This document shows, one piece after another, positions 9,375 through 18,037 of a DNA stretch of 53,127 nt (its first letter is position 1; the number at the start of each line of letters is the position of its first letter). A program made the position numbers and the translations under genes. Origin of the DNA: a bacterium (Candidatus Blackallbacteria) CG13_big_fil_rev_8_21_14_2_50_49_14. GTDB taxonomy: Bacteria; Cyanobacteriota; Sericytochromatia; UBA7694. The DNA lies in contig PFGG01000069.1 in NCBI GenBank assembly GCA_002783405.1, forward strand, positions 1 to 53,127. Direction: 5' to 3'. Under the pieces are notes generated by a model. The model had not been told where the DNA came from and made no database searches. It was given only the letters and a program-made list of their open reading frames with translations.

Positions 9375-9598
9375 TATGTAGTTGCCTTGGATAAATTGAA
9401 TGATGGAGTCACGAAGATTTCTGAAGTTTATCAGGATTTGGAGAATGGGGTGCGATAAAAAACATTGGAAAAAAAACTTCAATTTTTGATGGTGGGGCTC
9501 GAAATATGAGGCATTCATTTTGAAGATTAGAAATGCGTATTTTATTTTAAGCGTAATGGCAGTATGATAATAGATACTTTCTAACATGGCAGGGCAGT

Positions 9599-10576
9599 AT
9601 GCAGCTGAATTCGCTTGTGCGTCAACTTGAAACGCAGGGTAAAACGCGAAATGACCCCCGCGAAAAACAAGCAGAGCTTTTCTTGAAAAAAGGCATGGAA
9701 TTGCTGCATCAGGCGCATCTTGAGAAATTCAAGCAGACAGCGACCCTCAGCCAGGCAGTAGATGCCCTCAGTGCATCGATTAAATTCAAGCGCACGCAAC
9801 CTGAACCCTATTTGGCCCTGGCGTATATTCTGTTTATCATTGAGGATTTTGAGTCCGCGATAGAGTATCTGAGAGAAACTTTGCGGATCTCCCCTGACCA
9901 TCCAGATGCCTTGGGCTTGCTTGAGATTATTACCCAAAAATCTGCCCTTTCCAAGTCCTCAAGCCAGCCCCCTTCTTCAAGACCCCCGCATTTTGTGGCT
10001 GCCTCAGAGTCTGAAGCGGAGCTCGACTACGATGCACTCTACGATCAGCTTGAGGCTTTTATCGTCCAGCAAGTGAGCCGGGTTTCACTTTTTCCTGCCT
10101 TGCGTCCCAGGGCTGATAGCAAAGGGCAAAAGGAAATTCTGAAATTCTATCAGGAAATCAAAGAAATTCTCTTAAGCGCACAGAAACAGATGCAGATTCT
10201 TGAAGAAGAACTTGAGGTACAAGATTTGCAAACCCGGCTTCAACCATTGGAGGTTTTGGAAAAACGTTTTGCTTTGCTGCTTCAAATTTCAGAACAAATC
10301 AAAGTGATTTTGCAAAGGATAGAATCCGAATTTGAAATTGCGCAGCAACAGGTTTTGTCTTTGGGCGAAATTGAAAACCGTGACGATTTTCAAATTATGG
10401 AAGAAAATCTTGAAAGCCTCTTAGACACCACAGATCAATTGGCAGATGAGATTGAGGGCCTGGATCAAAAAGGATATCCAGCGCCTGAAGTGGAGGGGGT
10501 CTATGCCAAATTGGTATCAGAAATTGAAAAACTTCAGGATGGAATCGATGAGCTTGCCTCCAGGTGGTCAACATGA
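9599..10576 (+). CDS. TPR and coiled-coil protein, first gene of a four-gene operon
   Basis: A 325-residue soluble protein with no signal peptide. Residues about 25-120 contain two to three tetratricopeptide-like helical pairs, including the typical PEPYLALAYILFIIEDFESA and the repeat end RISPDHPDAL. TPRs bind protein partners. The rest (about 150-325) is strongly heptad-patterned and rich in Glu, Gln, Leu and Ile, so it should form long coiled coils. AGGG at 9591-9594 precedes the ATG by four bases. The following gene starts 42 bases after the stop, and the four genes to 14264 run without a terminator. The role is unknown. A scaffold or chaperone for the large protein next door is a reasonable guess. 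Confidence 0.75.
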   Translation: MQLNSLVRQLETQGKTRNDPREKQAELFLKKGMELLHQAHLEKFKQTATLSQAVDALSASIKFKRTQPEPYLALAYILFIIEDFESAIEYLRETLRISPDHPDALGLLEIITQKSALSKSSSQPPSSRPPHFVAASESEAELDYDALYDQLEAFIVQQVSRVSLFPALRPRADSKGQKEILKFYQEIKEILLSAQKQMQILEEELEVQDLQTRLQPLEVLEKRFALLLQISEQIKVILQRIESEFEIAQQQVLSLGEIENRDDFQIMEENLESLLDTTDQLADEIEGLDQKGYPAPEVEGVYAKLVSEIEKLQDGIDELASRWST

Positions 10577-10617
10577 ATTTTGTAAAATTTTCAGCAGGAA
10601 CGATAGGAAAATAAAGC

Positions 10618-13155
10618 ATGCAAGTCAATCGCAATACCTATACCGTTCAAACCCAAATGATAAAACGTGCACCTGCACCCACGACAACGACACCCCAGAC
10701 TTCAGGTGCGGTTTCTTTAAGCAAGGCACCTTCTGCAGAAGTCACGAAATATATTCAGCAGAGAGGCTCTGATGCGGGCCCTAAAATTAAAGGGGCAGAT
10801 TTAATCAAGGCCAAAATAGAAAAGGCCCAAGAACTGGGCGGTTTTCAGATTGATCAAAATGCAAGTGGTGTCAAAGCCTGGCTTAAATCGAGTTCGCTGT
10901 ATAAATTTTTCGCAGGAGATTCGTCAAAAGCCACTGACACCAAAGGGATGGAAGTTGCCGAAGCCGTCAATGATTCGATTGGACATACTGCAGATTTGGC
11001 GATCAAAGGCCATGAAGATGTTTTGAAGGTGGGATCAAAACAGGGAGATCTGCAAAAGACGACCGATGCCTTGCATGGCAGAGGTGAAGTACCCACTGGC
11101 GAAGATGCCCAGGTACAAACCCCAGATGAGATTTCGAGTACGGTTGGGATTGGCACCGCAGGTCTGGCCTTTGTAAAGGGCTTATCCGATGGCTACCATG
11201 CCATTCAAGACCTCTCAGAAGCCAGCGGCATGATCAAGGAGTCGGGTGAATTGAAAGAACAGGCCTATCAGGCCATGGGTTTGCATGCCCAAATTGGAGA
11301 CCTGCTGGGGGGAAGAGGCTTGGCTGCACTGCAAAAACCTGGGCCAGGCAATACCAAAGTTGCTGATGCCTCTAAAATAGATGGACTTGTTACCCAGATC
11401 AGTGCTTTCAGCCCAGGTGCTGATACTTCAAAATTGAAAGATGCCTTTAAATCGATGGCGAACGGTCAAGCATTAAGCCCCGATCAAAGAGCGATGCTGG
11501 GCGGTCTCAGCACAGACTTGCATCGTACTTCGCTGGAAAGGGTCAATCAAGCCAAGGTGTTGAATACCCAAGGCAAGGTGGCTCGGCGAGAAGCCGCTTT
11601 GGAACTTGGCAAAGCCAGTGGCGGGGTGATTGAAAAGGCGACGGCGATCTCTTCAAAAATTATTGAGGTCGCAGATAAAACCGCTGTTACCCATTTGGCC
11701 CAGGCCGCATCTGTCACCGGTATAGCGGCCACGGTAGGGGCTACCGTGGAGATGGGCGTGAATATTCATGCCGCAGTGAAGGCCAGTGGCGTTAAAAATG
11801 CCATGAAGGCTTTGCGTTATCCCAGCAAAGAAAGTTTTCTCGAGGCTGCGGGTTCTTTAGAGAAAAAGTCAAATGATTTGAAAACCAAGGCAGCAAAAAC
11901 GACTGATCCGGGTAAAAAAGCGGGTTTGCTTGAAAGGGCCAAGGAATTAGACCAGACAGCAGGTGAGCTGAGAGCGGCCAGCAATGACCCGAACAAGATT
12001 GAAGCTGCCAAAATGCAGAGCTTGGATATGAATGCGGCTGCCAAGCAGGTTCAAAAACGACAGGGATTGGGCGCTAAGATTCTCAGTGTGTGTATTGCAA
12101 GCTTGAAAGTTGCGGCAGGGATTGCCGCCACCGTCGCTGTTTTTGCGGGGGCCGCTGCTTTGGCTGCAACACCTGTGGGTTGGGCCTTGGCTGGAGCTGC
12201 CTTGGTCGGGGGAATTGCCTTGGGCTGTTATAAGATGAAAAAGTCCTACGATCGCTTTGAACAAAACACCCAATTGCAGCAGGCCCATCTCGCGGTAAAA
12301 GCGAAATTAACCAGTAGTTTGCCGGATCAGGGGGGAGCTCCTTCTTCCAGCCGTATCACTGAGCTGAAAGCGGTTCGCACCGACTTGTCGAACTCCCTGG
12401 ATGATGTAAATCGTCAATTGGTTTTAAGCTCACCCACCGATCCAGATTTTGCAGATTTAACGACAAAAAAGGGCAAGCTGACCCAAGCGGTTTCAGACAT
12501 GGACACCCAAATCTCAAAAATGGAAGCGATTGTCACTCTTGAATCTGGGATGCCAGCATTGCAGCAAAAGCTTGATACCTGCACGCAGAAAGTCGAAGCC
12601 CTCAAAACGAAAGATCGGGAATTGACAAGCCAGATTAATGATTTAAATTCTCAATTATTAGCCTTAGACGCTGGCCCTCAATCCGGCGGGATTTTAAATG
12701 CTCCCACGCTCACAGGTTCTTCTGTTTCAGGCGGCAAATCCAAAACTCAACTTGAAACTGAAATTCGCCAGCTGAGAATCGAAAGCACATCTACCGTTCG
12801 GGAATTAATGTCCGCCAGACAAGAAGAAAGCAGTGCCAAGACTGCGCTTGATACAGCCACCTCTAATCTGGCGACTCAGAAAAACGATTTTAAACAGGCC
12901 TATCCCAGTAAGCAGGAATTAATGACCTTGGATAAGGATTTGACAGTTTTACGCTGTCGCAAAGACCCCGATTTTGCGGCTAAAAGAATACTCAAAAATT
13001 TGGGCAGTACTGATCCCAATAAGAAAATGGAAGCCCAATCCATTGTTCAGTCATTGGGGTTGAACTTGGATGACTTAACCAAAAAGGCAGTGGGCACTGA
13101 TGATGAAAAAGGTCAAGCCGTTGAAACCCTGTTAAAATCCTTGAACCCTTCGTAA
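10618..13155 (+). CDS. Large coiled-coil protein with hydrophobic hairpin, possible secreted translocator or effector
   Basis: An 845-residue protein I cannot assign to a family. No signal peptide is present. The first 60 residues are Thr/Pro/Ser-rich and look disordered. Residues about 60-360 are helical and Gly/Ala/Lys-rich. An Ala-rich weakly hydrophobic segment lies at about 358-385. Residues about 486-540 form a strong hydrophobic hairpin (an Ala/Val/Gly-rich stretch, a T-P-V-G-W turn, then a second hydrophobic stretch ending in GCYKMKKSY). Long coiled coils occupy about 550-790. A disordered N-terminus, hydrophobic hairpin and coiled coils, together with two small acidic YbjN/chaperone-like proteins directly downstream, is the architecture of type III-like translocators or effectors. 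No secretion apparatus is encoded in this window, so this remains an inference. Confidence 0.7.
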   Translation: MQVNRNTYTVQTQMIKRAPAPTTTTPQTSGAVSLSKAPSAEVTKYIQQRGSDAGPKIKGADLIKAKIEKAQELGGFQIDQNASGVKAWLKSSSLYKFFAGDSSKATDTKGMEVAEAVNDSIGHTADLAIKGHEDVLKVGSKQGDLQKTTDALHGRGEVPTGEDAQVQTPDEISSTVGIGTAGLAFVKGLSDGYHAIQDLSEASGMIKESGELKEQAYQAMGLHAQIGDLLGGRGLAALQKPGPGNTKVADASKIDGLVTQISAFSPGADTSKLKDAFKSMANGQALSPDQRAMLGGLSTDLHRTSLERVNQAKVLNTQGKVARREAALELGKASGGVIEKATAISSKIIEVADKTAVTHLAQAASVTGIAATVGATVEMGVNIHAAVKASGVKNAMKALRYPSKESFLEAAGSLEKKSNDLKTKAAKTTDPGKKAGLLERAKELDQTAGELRAASNDPNKIEAAKMQSLDMNAAAKQVQKRQGLGAKILSVCIASLKVAAGIAATVAVFAGAAALAATPVGWALAGAALVGGIALGCYKMKKSYDRFEQNTQLQQAHLAVKAKLTSSLPDQGGAPSSSRITELKAVRTDLSNSLDDVNRQLVLSSPTDPDFADLTTKKGKLTQAVSDMDTQISKMEAIVTLESGMPALQQKLDTCTQKVEALKTKDRELTSQINDLNSQLLALDAGPQSGGILNAPTLTGSSVSGGKSKTQLETEIRQLRIESTSTVRELMSARQEESSAKTALDTATSNLATQKNDFKQAYPSKQELMTLDKDLTVLRCRKDPDFAAKRILKNLGSTDPNKKMEAQSIVQSLGLNLDDLTKKAVGTDDEKGQAVETLLKSLNPS

Positions 13156-13167
13156 AAGGCAATCAAT

Positions 13168-13698
13168 ATGATAAAGACCCCTGTATTTGATCAACTCTTG
13201 GAATTGCTGGAGATGCTGGCGATTCCTGCTCAGCTGATTCCTCCTCACCCAGAAGCTGAATTAGAGCAAATGATGGTGCTGCTCGAATCGGATGAGAAAG
13301 ACAGACCCTTGGGTTTGCGCCTGAGTTGGCTGGAAGATATTGTGGATTTAGGTTTGGAGCGCCTGAATGGTTCTGTCGGGTTGCATGACAGCTATACCCT
13401 CGAATTTCATCTGCCCATCCAGATTCAGATTCCCTCAGAAAAACGAGGGGAAGTCGCTTTGCTTTGTCAGAAATTCAGTCAAGGGTTACTTTTTGGATGT
13501 ATCGGCTATATGCCCCGTGAAGGGGTTTACTTTCGTTATTGTTTATCGCTATTAAAACGTGAAATTGACGCCGAGAGGGTTGCCGATCTGCTGACTGCTA
13601 TTACCGAATATGTACACCGTTTTTCTGAAGTTTTGGATGACTTGCTTCTGGATCATCCCTTGCCGGAATTTTTGAGAAGTGCAAAGGAGTCGCTATGA
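13168..13698 (+). CDS. Small YbjN/secretion-chaperone-like protein
   Basis: A 176-residue acidic protein. Its predicted order of an opening helix, paired strands (SYTLEFHLPIQIQIP and VYFRYCLSLL) and closing helices matches the YbjN/CesT-like fold used by type III secretion chaperones and related partner-binding proteins. AAAAGG at 13154-13159 precedes ATG 13168. The gene starts 13 bases after the 845-residue protein and overlaps the next gene by four bases (ATGA), so the pair should be made in step with the large protein. Assignment rests on fold pattern and context, not on a clear motif. Confidence 0.6.
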   Translation: MIKTPVFDQLLELLEMLAIPAQLIPPHPEAELEQMMVLLESDEKDRPLGLRLSWLEDIVDLGLERLNGSVGLHDSYTLEFHLPIQIQIPSEKRGEVALLCQKFSQGLLFGCIGYMPREGVYFRYCLSLLKREIDAERVADLLTAITEYVHRFSEVLDDLLLDHPLPEFLRSAKESL

Positions 13699-14264
13699 TT
13701 TCTCTCAGCGAAGCAAGCCAGATTCAGTTTCTTGAAACTTTTTTACATTCAGCAGGAATCTCTGCGCTTTACAGGGCTGTCAGCTCTGAATCTGCCTTTG
13801 AACATCTCTTAATTGTCATGGCCGCTGAAATGGCGGAACGTCCGGCCCGCCTGTATTGTGTCAATTCGGTTTTGCAGGCCTTGGGCCAGGAAGCACCAGA
13901 GAGTTTTCAGATCTTGGATTTGGTTCAACCCCTGGGAATTTCTGTTTCCACAGCAAGGGAACAGAAATTGGCCTATGTTTTGGGGATTTTGAACCGGATT
14001 TTGCCTGGCCCGGTTTTGCTTTTTAATGCGCAGGATGGTGTTTACCTGAAGCAGTCCTTTATTCAAACGGAAGAAGACGAGCTTTGGCCGGGCCTCTTGC
14101 TAGAGAGTCTGGCGTATTTCAAGGACCTTGCACCTGTACTGAGCCATGAACTTCTGGCTGTTGCCGAAAACAAACAGACTGCCGAAGCCGCGATTAAAAA
14201 TCTTGAACAGGCGTTGGCAAAGCCCCCAGCAGGAAGAGGGCCTTTGTTTCAGCCTGAAACCTAA
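13695..14264 (+). CDS. Second small YbjN/secretion-chaperone-like protein
   Basis: A 189-residue acidic protein, coupled to the preceding gene by an ATGA overlap with AAAGGAG just upstream. Its layout resembles that of its neighbour: helix, strands around LYCVNSVL and FQILDLVQPLGI, a strand-turn-strand PVLLFNAQDGVYLKQSF, and closing helices. The two may be distant paralogues that form a heterodimer. The C-terminal 25 residues are low complexity (GRGPLFQPET). It is the last gene of the operon. Its 3' end and the following bases contain short inverted repeats (GTTTCAG/CTGAAAC at 14246-14260, and a bulged stem 14266-14294) but no T-run. Confidence 0.6.
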   Translation: MISLSEASQIQFLETFLHSAGISALYRAVSSESAFEHLLIVMAAEMAERPARLYCVNSVLQALGQEAPESFQILDLVQPLGISVSTAREQKLAYVLGILNRILPGPVLLFNAQDGVYLKQSFIQTEEDELWPGLLLESLAYFKDLAPVLSHELLAVAENKQTAEAAIKNLEQALAKPPAGRGPLFQPET

Positions 14265-14298
14265 AGTTTCTAAGCCAGCTCACCCTTAGGAAACGATG

Positions 14299-15318
14299 TT
14301 ATTCCAAGTGTTCGTCGTAACTGGCGTGAAATTCACGCGGCCGTGAAGGGAAACGATCATTCGGTATAACTTGGATATTGGCCGGAGGCGGTATTTTTCG
14401 GCTTAAATCCGCAAGCACGGCGACCACCAGACGCGTACTGCCTGCTAAATAGTCAGCATTGACAGTTTCGTAAGTATCACCGCGTTTGTGGTAATAGGGC
14501 GTCATATCCCCGTTGGTGTACTGTTCGGAAATACAAATCACATTAAACCCTTCACGGTGAAAGGACTCATGGTCTGTTTGGCCTGTATTGGTGCGATCAA
14601 AAGGCAGATTGAGACCATGGGTTTTATTGACCATATTGTAATAATCCCAAAGAAAACCATCGGGTTGGGCTATTTCGACGGTTTTGTCCTTGTCTCCATC
14701 CCAGGCCAGCATGTCGATATTGTGCATGCTGGTGATTTTTAATCCCTGTTTTTTGAGATCCCGGGCCAAATAGCGACTCCCCACCAGACCAATTTCCTCT
14801 TCATCGAACCACGCGAAAATAAAATTGACTTTGCGCCCTGCTAAATTGCGCAGAATTGTGGCTGCTTCAAGGACGGCCACGGTACCGCTCGCATTATCAT
14901 CTGCACCTGCATTGCGAACAGAATCCAAATGTGCGCCGAGCACGATATACTCATCACTGGGGGTATCGGCCATCAGGCGCGCCATGACATTGGTGCCATT
15001 GGGTCGGTAATTGTGCAGTTCAGGTTGATAGCCCAGATTTTCTAGGGCTTTGCTGAGATAGGCACGGGTCAGATCCCGGCCCTGTGCAGATCCTCTTTCA
15101 GGGATCAATCCCGCCGTTGCGAAGGGCGATTTTCCAGATAAAATGGCCAGATGGCCCATCATGCGTGCGGGGTCTACACTTTTTTCAATGGCTTCAGGAG
15201 CCCGGGAACGGGCATTGATTTGCACTAAACTTGTATTTTGAGACACAGGCAAATGGCTGATACAGGCAGTTAAAAGGGCCAGTCCTGCAAGCCACAGGCG
15301 AGAGGGGGATTTTCGCAT
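14299..15318 (-). CDS. M28 family zinc aminopeptidase, lipoprotein
   Basis: A 339-residue exported metallopeptidase of family M28. These enzymes use two zinc ions to remove N-terminal residues from peptides. The lipobox LLTAC places the lipid on Cys19, so the enzyme should be anchored on the outer side of a membrane. Metal ligands are visible in order: His130 (LGAHLDS), Asp140/141 (GADDNASG), the Glu173-175 cluster (FDEEEIG, which also supplies the general base), Asp202 (NIDMLAW) and a histidine near 276 (YYHKRGDT). TDHESF near 248-253 is also typical. The catalytic domain is complete and no protease-associated domain is inserted. The start directly precedes the signal peptide, although no clear ribosome binding site is seen. 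Confidence 0.93.
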   Translation of the reverse strand: MRKSPSRLWLAGLALLTACISHLPVSQNTSLVQINARSRAPEAIEKSVDPARMMGHLAILSGKSPFATAGLIPERGSAQGRDLTRAYLSKALENLGYQPELHNYRPNGTNVMARLMADTPSDEYIVLGAHLDSVRNAGADDNASGTVAVLEAATILRNLAGRKVNFIFAWFDEEEIGLVGSRYLARDLKKQGLKITSMHNIDMLAWDGDKDKTVEIAQPDGFLWDYYNMVNKTHGLNLPFDRTNTGQTDHESFHREGFNVICISEQYTNGDMTPYYHKRGDTYETVNADYLAGSTRLVVAVLADLSRKIPPPANIQVIPNDRFPSRPREFHASYDEHLE

Positions 15319-15758
15319 TATCGGGTGAATTCACTTTCGGCCGGGATTTCTTAATTATCCTCTGAAAAGGCAATAATTCCAAGTCAGTGTATTAATTTTT
15401 TAAGTTGGGCTTGTCGCGGGTCACAGGATAATTTGCGCGAAGGAGATGGCGCAAGCCCTGAAGGGGTATTACAGATTCAAAAAAATATCCGCATCTTGAA
15501 TGGAAGTATTTTCTCTGGTTAGATTATCCTACCGCCGACCCCTGGCGGAAATATCGCGAGGCCAAGTCGTCAGGGAAAATTTCTGCCCTGTCTGGCATTG
15601 GTTCTGAGGTGGGGATTCAAGGCGTTCCTTTGGATCAAAATGTCTGGATAGATCGACGCAAGAGCTGGACTGCAGGCTGTGTTTCACTAATCTGGATATT
15701 GAAGAAGTGTATCCTTGGGGCACAGCTGGCACCCTGGTCAGGATTGTTCCCTGAGCAA
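15319..15758. other. Gene-free stretch with one possible folded element
   Basis: About 440 bases with no convincing coding frame. They lie upstream of the minus-strand M28 gene and downstream of the minus-strand hypothetical gene. Two nested inverted repeats are present: GGGCTTG (15407-15413) with CAAGCCC (15452-15458), and inside it TTGCGC (15433-15438) with GCGCAA (15449-15454). This could be an RNA fold in the M28 leader. It does not match a riboswitch consensus I know. Confidence 0.4.
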
Positions 15759-16364
15759 TCAAACCGTTTTGAGATAGAAACGGCTAAGCAGTTCATCATA
15801 GTATTCAAAATCGCCGAAGGCATTCATGATGCGGGGATAAATTTCAAAGATGATATGGGCGGGTGTATACCAGTGCCGACTTTGGGTTTCAAAACCCAAT
15901 TCTTGGGCTTCTGCTTTGCGCAATAAAACAATTTGTTGGGTTTTCGCGATTTTACTGCTGTTTTTACAATAGTAATCAAGTGCTTTTTCAGCGGTCTTGA
16001 AGTCTTTGAGAAGATTCAGGCGCACGGGTTGCCATTCTGGAAGCTGTTCAGGATCCAATTCAATTCCCAAGAGGACAAACTCCAATTTGTTCTCAAGATA
16101 AAAAATTTCACCTCGTTCAAGTGCCGAGCGAATGCGGGGATCATTTGAGTTGGAGCGGGTTTCTAGTGGGGGAGGAGCTTCATTTTCGAGGTTTTGTTCC
16201 AGGGGGAGTGGGCTTTGATTCGATTTCAAGGCTTGCAGAAACAGCTCTTTGTCACTTTCCTTGATGAACGGTTTCACTTTCAGGTACTCAGCATATTCCG
16301 CTTTGCTGAGTTTGAACGTGATGGTTCGCTCTTGCTTATTTTTATGTCTGCCAGAATTTTTCAT
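15759..16364 (-). CDS. Hypothetical protein with a possible ribbon-helix-helix-like N-terminus
   Basis: A 201-residue soluble protein with no family I recognise. The first 50 residues are basic, with a short strand and two helices (ERTITFKLSKAEYAEYLKVK), a pattern seen in ribbon-helix-helix DNA-binding domains. That is suggestive only. A Pro/Asn-rich linker at about 51-75 leads to a mixed alpha/beta C-terminal domain with several Tyr/Phe residues. The open frame on this strand is clean and longer than anything overlapping it, which is the main support for a real gene. No good ribosome binding site precedes the ATG. The opposite strand carries only short frames. Confidence 0.6.
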   Translation of the reverse strand: MKNSGRHKNKQERTITFKLSKAEYAEYLKVKPFIKESDKELFLQALKSNQSPLPLEQNLENEAPPPLETRSNSNDPRIRSALERGEIFYLENKLEFVLLGIELDPEQLPEWQPVRLNLLKDFKTAEKALDYYCKNSSKIAKTQQIVLLRKAEAQELGFETQSRHWYTPAHIIFEIYPRIMNAFGDFEYYDELLSRFYLKTV

Positions 16365-16501
16365 GGCTTTGAACGCCCACGCTTAAGTTCTTAGCTCTTC
16401 CTCAAGCATAGCAAAAATGAGCAGTTGAATAAAGCAGACAAAAAAAAGAGGGGGCTGGGCCGTTCTGTTTCTCAAATAGATATGCCAAAAAATAACACAT
16501 C

Positions 16502-16533
16502 AAAAAAAAAGAAGCCGCTTCAGGCGACTTCTT
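16502..16533 (-). terminator. Intrinsic terminator of the subtilase gene
   Basis: On the minus strand, AAGAAGTCGC (16533-16524), a 5-base loop and GCGGCTTCTT (16518-16509) form a 10-pair stem with one G-T pair, followed by a run of nine T. It lies just after the stop of the S8 gene. Confidence 0.9.
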
Positions 16534-16547
16534 TGAATCAACGGAAA

Positions 16548-17921
16548 CTATTTCATCAGACTCAGTTTTAAAAAGGCATAGTAGAGCGTTTTGTAGACAT
16601 TCATACGGCCGTAGCCCGTATAGATATCGAAGCCTGGGGCTTCCATATCGTCAGCTCCCAGTTTGATCAGGTACTTCACCTGTACAGGGGTGAGATCTTG
16701 CAAGACACTTTTGATCAGCGCTACCAGGCCGGAAACGGCTGGTGTTGCCATGGAGGTCCCATTCCATTGAATATAGTTTGTACCAGGAATCGTTGACATA
16801 ATATTCACTCCTGGAGCCATAACATGGATATGGTTGCCGTAGGTTGAGAAACTGGTGCGTTTATCCGAGGAATCGGTGGCCCCGACAGCGATCACGCCAG
16901 CATAAGCCGCAGGATACATCACGGCATTGCTTCCCGTATTGGCCATGCCTGCCACGGCTATTGTATTTTTTGATAACGCATAGTTAATCGCGTTTTCAAT
17001 CACCTGAGAATAGACTGGGCCTGCAAAACTCATACTGAGGACGGTCGCGCCATGATCTGCTGCATAGGTAATCCCTGCAGAAACGCCTGCCAAGGTGCCA
17101 TAGCCTGAATTGTCTAATATCCGTATGGGCATGATTTTGGCGTTGGGGGCATACCCTGCAATGCCGATATTATTGTTGGTGCTGGCGGCGGCGATACCTG
17201 CGCAGTGCGAGCCATGACCGTGGGTGTCGCCATTGTAGGGCAAGCTGGCGAAAGCGCTGTAGCCCTGCACAATCTTGTCTTTTAAATCAGGATGAGAACC
17301 ATCTACCCCTGTATCCGCCACTGCGATAATGGTATTTTCCCCCAGGCCTTTGCCATCTTTTGCCAGAGCCCATCCTTGTTGGGCTTGGGTTTTGATCTGA
17401 CCATATTGGTATTTGAATAAAAAGTCGTTGATGGGGTAGCTTGCTGTGGGAGCCGGAATCTGCGTGATGGCGACCAAGGCATCTTGTTCTACCAATTCAA
17501 TATTGGGGTTGTTTTTAAGCTCTGCATAGGTTTGGTCGGATTCCGACAGGTTTTCACTTTCCAGCACTTCCAGATTCTGGCTGCGCTGAATATAGCCCAG
17601 ATGTACGGCATTGACTTCATCTCGTATCTCTTCCGCTTCTGCTTCACTGACATCGGCTTTGAATTTCACGATAAAGCGCCCTGGAATTTTAGCCCCAGCT
17701 TCAAGGGGAACTTGATCTTTGATGCCAAAATCTGAGGGCATCAGAGATGACATTTGAAGATCTGTTTCTGAGTCTGGATTTACCATCGCCGAACCGACCG
17801 TTTTGTTTTGTGGCGTGGCAATTTGACTGGGCGTTTGGGCTGTATGAAAGCCTTGGCAACCTGTCATCAACAGCAAAGTGGCAGCACAGAAAAGATGAAC
17901 GGCACGAAAAGTTTTAGTCAT
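16548..17921 (-). CDS. S8 subtilisin-like serine protease, lipoprotein
   Basis: A 457-residue exported subtilase. The lipobox LLMTGC puts the lipid on Cys22. An inhibitor-I9-like propeptide follows (GRFIVKFKADVSEAEAEEI, ending near VEQDALV, about 80-150); this normally folds the enzyme and keeps it inactive until cleaved. The catalytic triad is complete: Asp in AVADTGVDGSHPDL (about 200), His in HGHGSHCAGIA (about 237) and Ser in GTSMATPAVSG (about 392). The protein stops soon after the domain, with no added binding modules. The start is fixed by AAGGAG at 17933-17928, six bases before the ATG. A c-di-GMP-I riboswitch ends 13 bases upstream of that site, so protease output should follow cellular c-di-GMP. 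Confidence 0.95.
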   Translation of the reverse strand: MTKTFRAVHLFCAATLLLMTGCQGFHTAQTPSQIATPQNKTVGSAMVNPDSETDLQMSSLMPSDFGIKDQVPLEAGAKIPGRFIVKFKADVSEAEAEEIRDEVNAVHLGYIQRSQNLEVLESENLSESDQTYAELKNNPNIELVEQDALVAITQIPAPTASYPINDFLFKYQYGQIKTQAQQGWALAKDGKGLGENTIIAVADTGVDGSHPDLKDKIVQGYSAFASLPYNGDTHGHGSHCAGIAAASTNNNIGIAGYAPNAKIMPIRILDNSGYGTLAGVSAGITYAADHGATVLSMSFAGPVYSQVIENAINYALSKNTIAVAGMANTGSNAVMYPAAYAGVIAVGATDSSDKRTSFSTYGNHIHVMAPGVNIMSTIPGTNYIQWNGTSMATPAVSGLVALIKSVLQDLTPVQVKYLIKLGADDMEAPGFDIYTGYGRMNVYKTLYYAFLKLSLMK

Positions 17922-17945
17922 GAGAGACTCCTTATTATTTTAAAA

Positions 17946-18012
17946 TGGGCAACCCGGCTGACTGCATGAGTTCCGTGGCTTTGCGTCCCCGCCTCGCGAC
18001 GGGTTTGCCTTT
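17946..18012 (-). promoter_or_regulatory. Cyclic di-GMP-I (GEMM-I) riboswitch in the leader of the S8 protease
   Basis: Read on the minus strand, the element shows the GEMM-I features in order: GGCAAACCC; a stem CCCGTC-GCGA-GGCGGG with a GNRA tetraloop; the near-invariant GGGACGCAAAGCC; a second stem region; and a closing CCGGGTTGCC. In GEMM-I RNAs the GNRA loop docks in a receptor in the second stem and c-di-GMP binds at the three-helix junction. The aptamer ends 13 bases before the AAGGAG of the protease gene with no terminator hairpin between, so control of translation is more likely than of transcription. Whether the ligand turns the gene on or off cannot be read by eye. Confidence 0.9.
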
Positions 18013-18019
18013 TTCCTTT

Positions 18020-18037
18020 TTGAACCCGAGGGTTCAA
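18020..18037. repeat. 18-base palindrome beside the riboswitch
   Basis: TTGAACCC and GGGTTCAA separated by two bases, directly 5' of the riboswitch on the transcribed (minus) strand. It could be an operator or a short leader hairpin. A downstream T-run is absent. Confidence 0.5.

Noticed and set aside
9375-9587. N-terminal extension of the PLD-like protein to 9587
   Set aside because: The extra 71 residues are AT-rich and unstructured and would bury the signal peptide inside the protein.
15401-15480. GEMM-type riboswitch before the M28 gene
   Set aside because: The GCGCAAGCCC stretch looks similar at first sight on the plus strand, but the gene is on the minus strand and the conserved core is absent on both.
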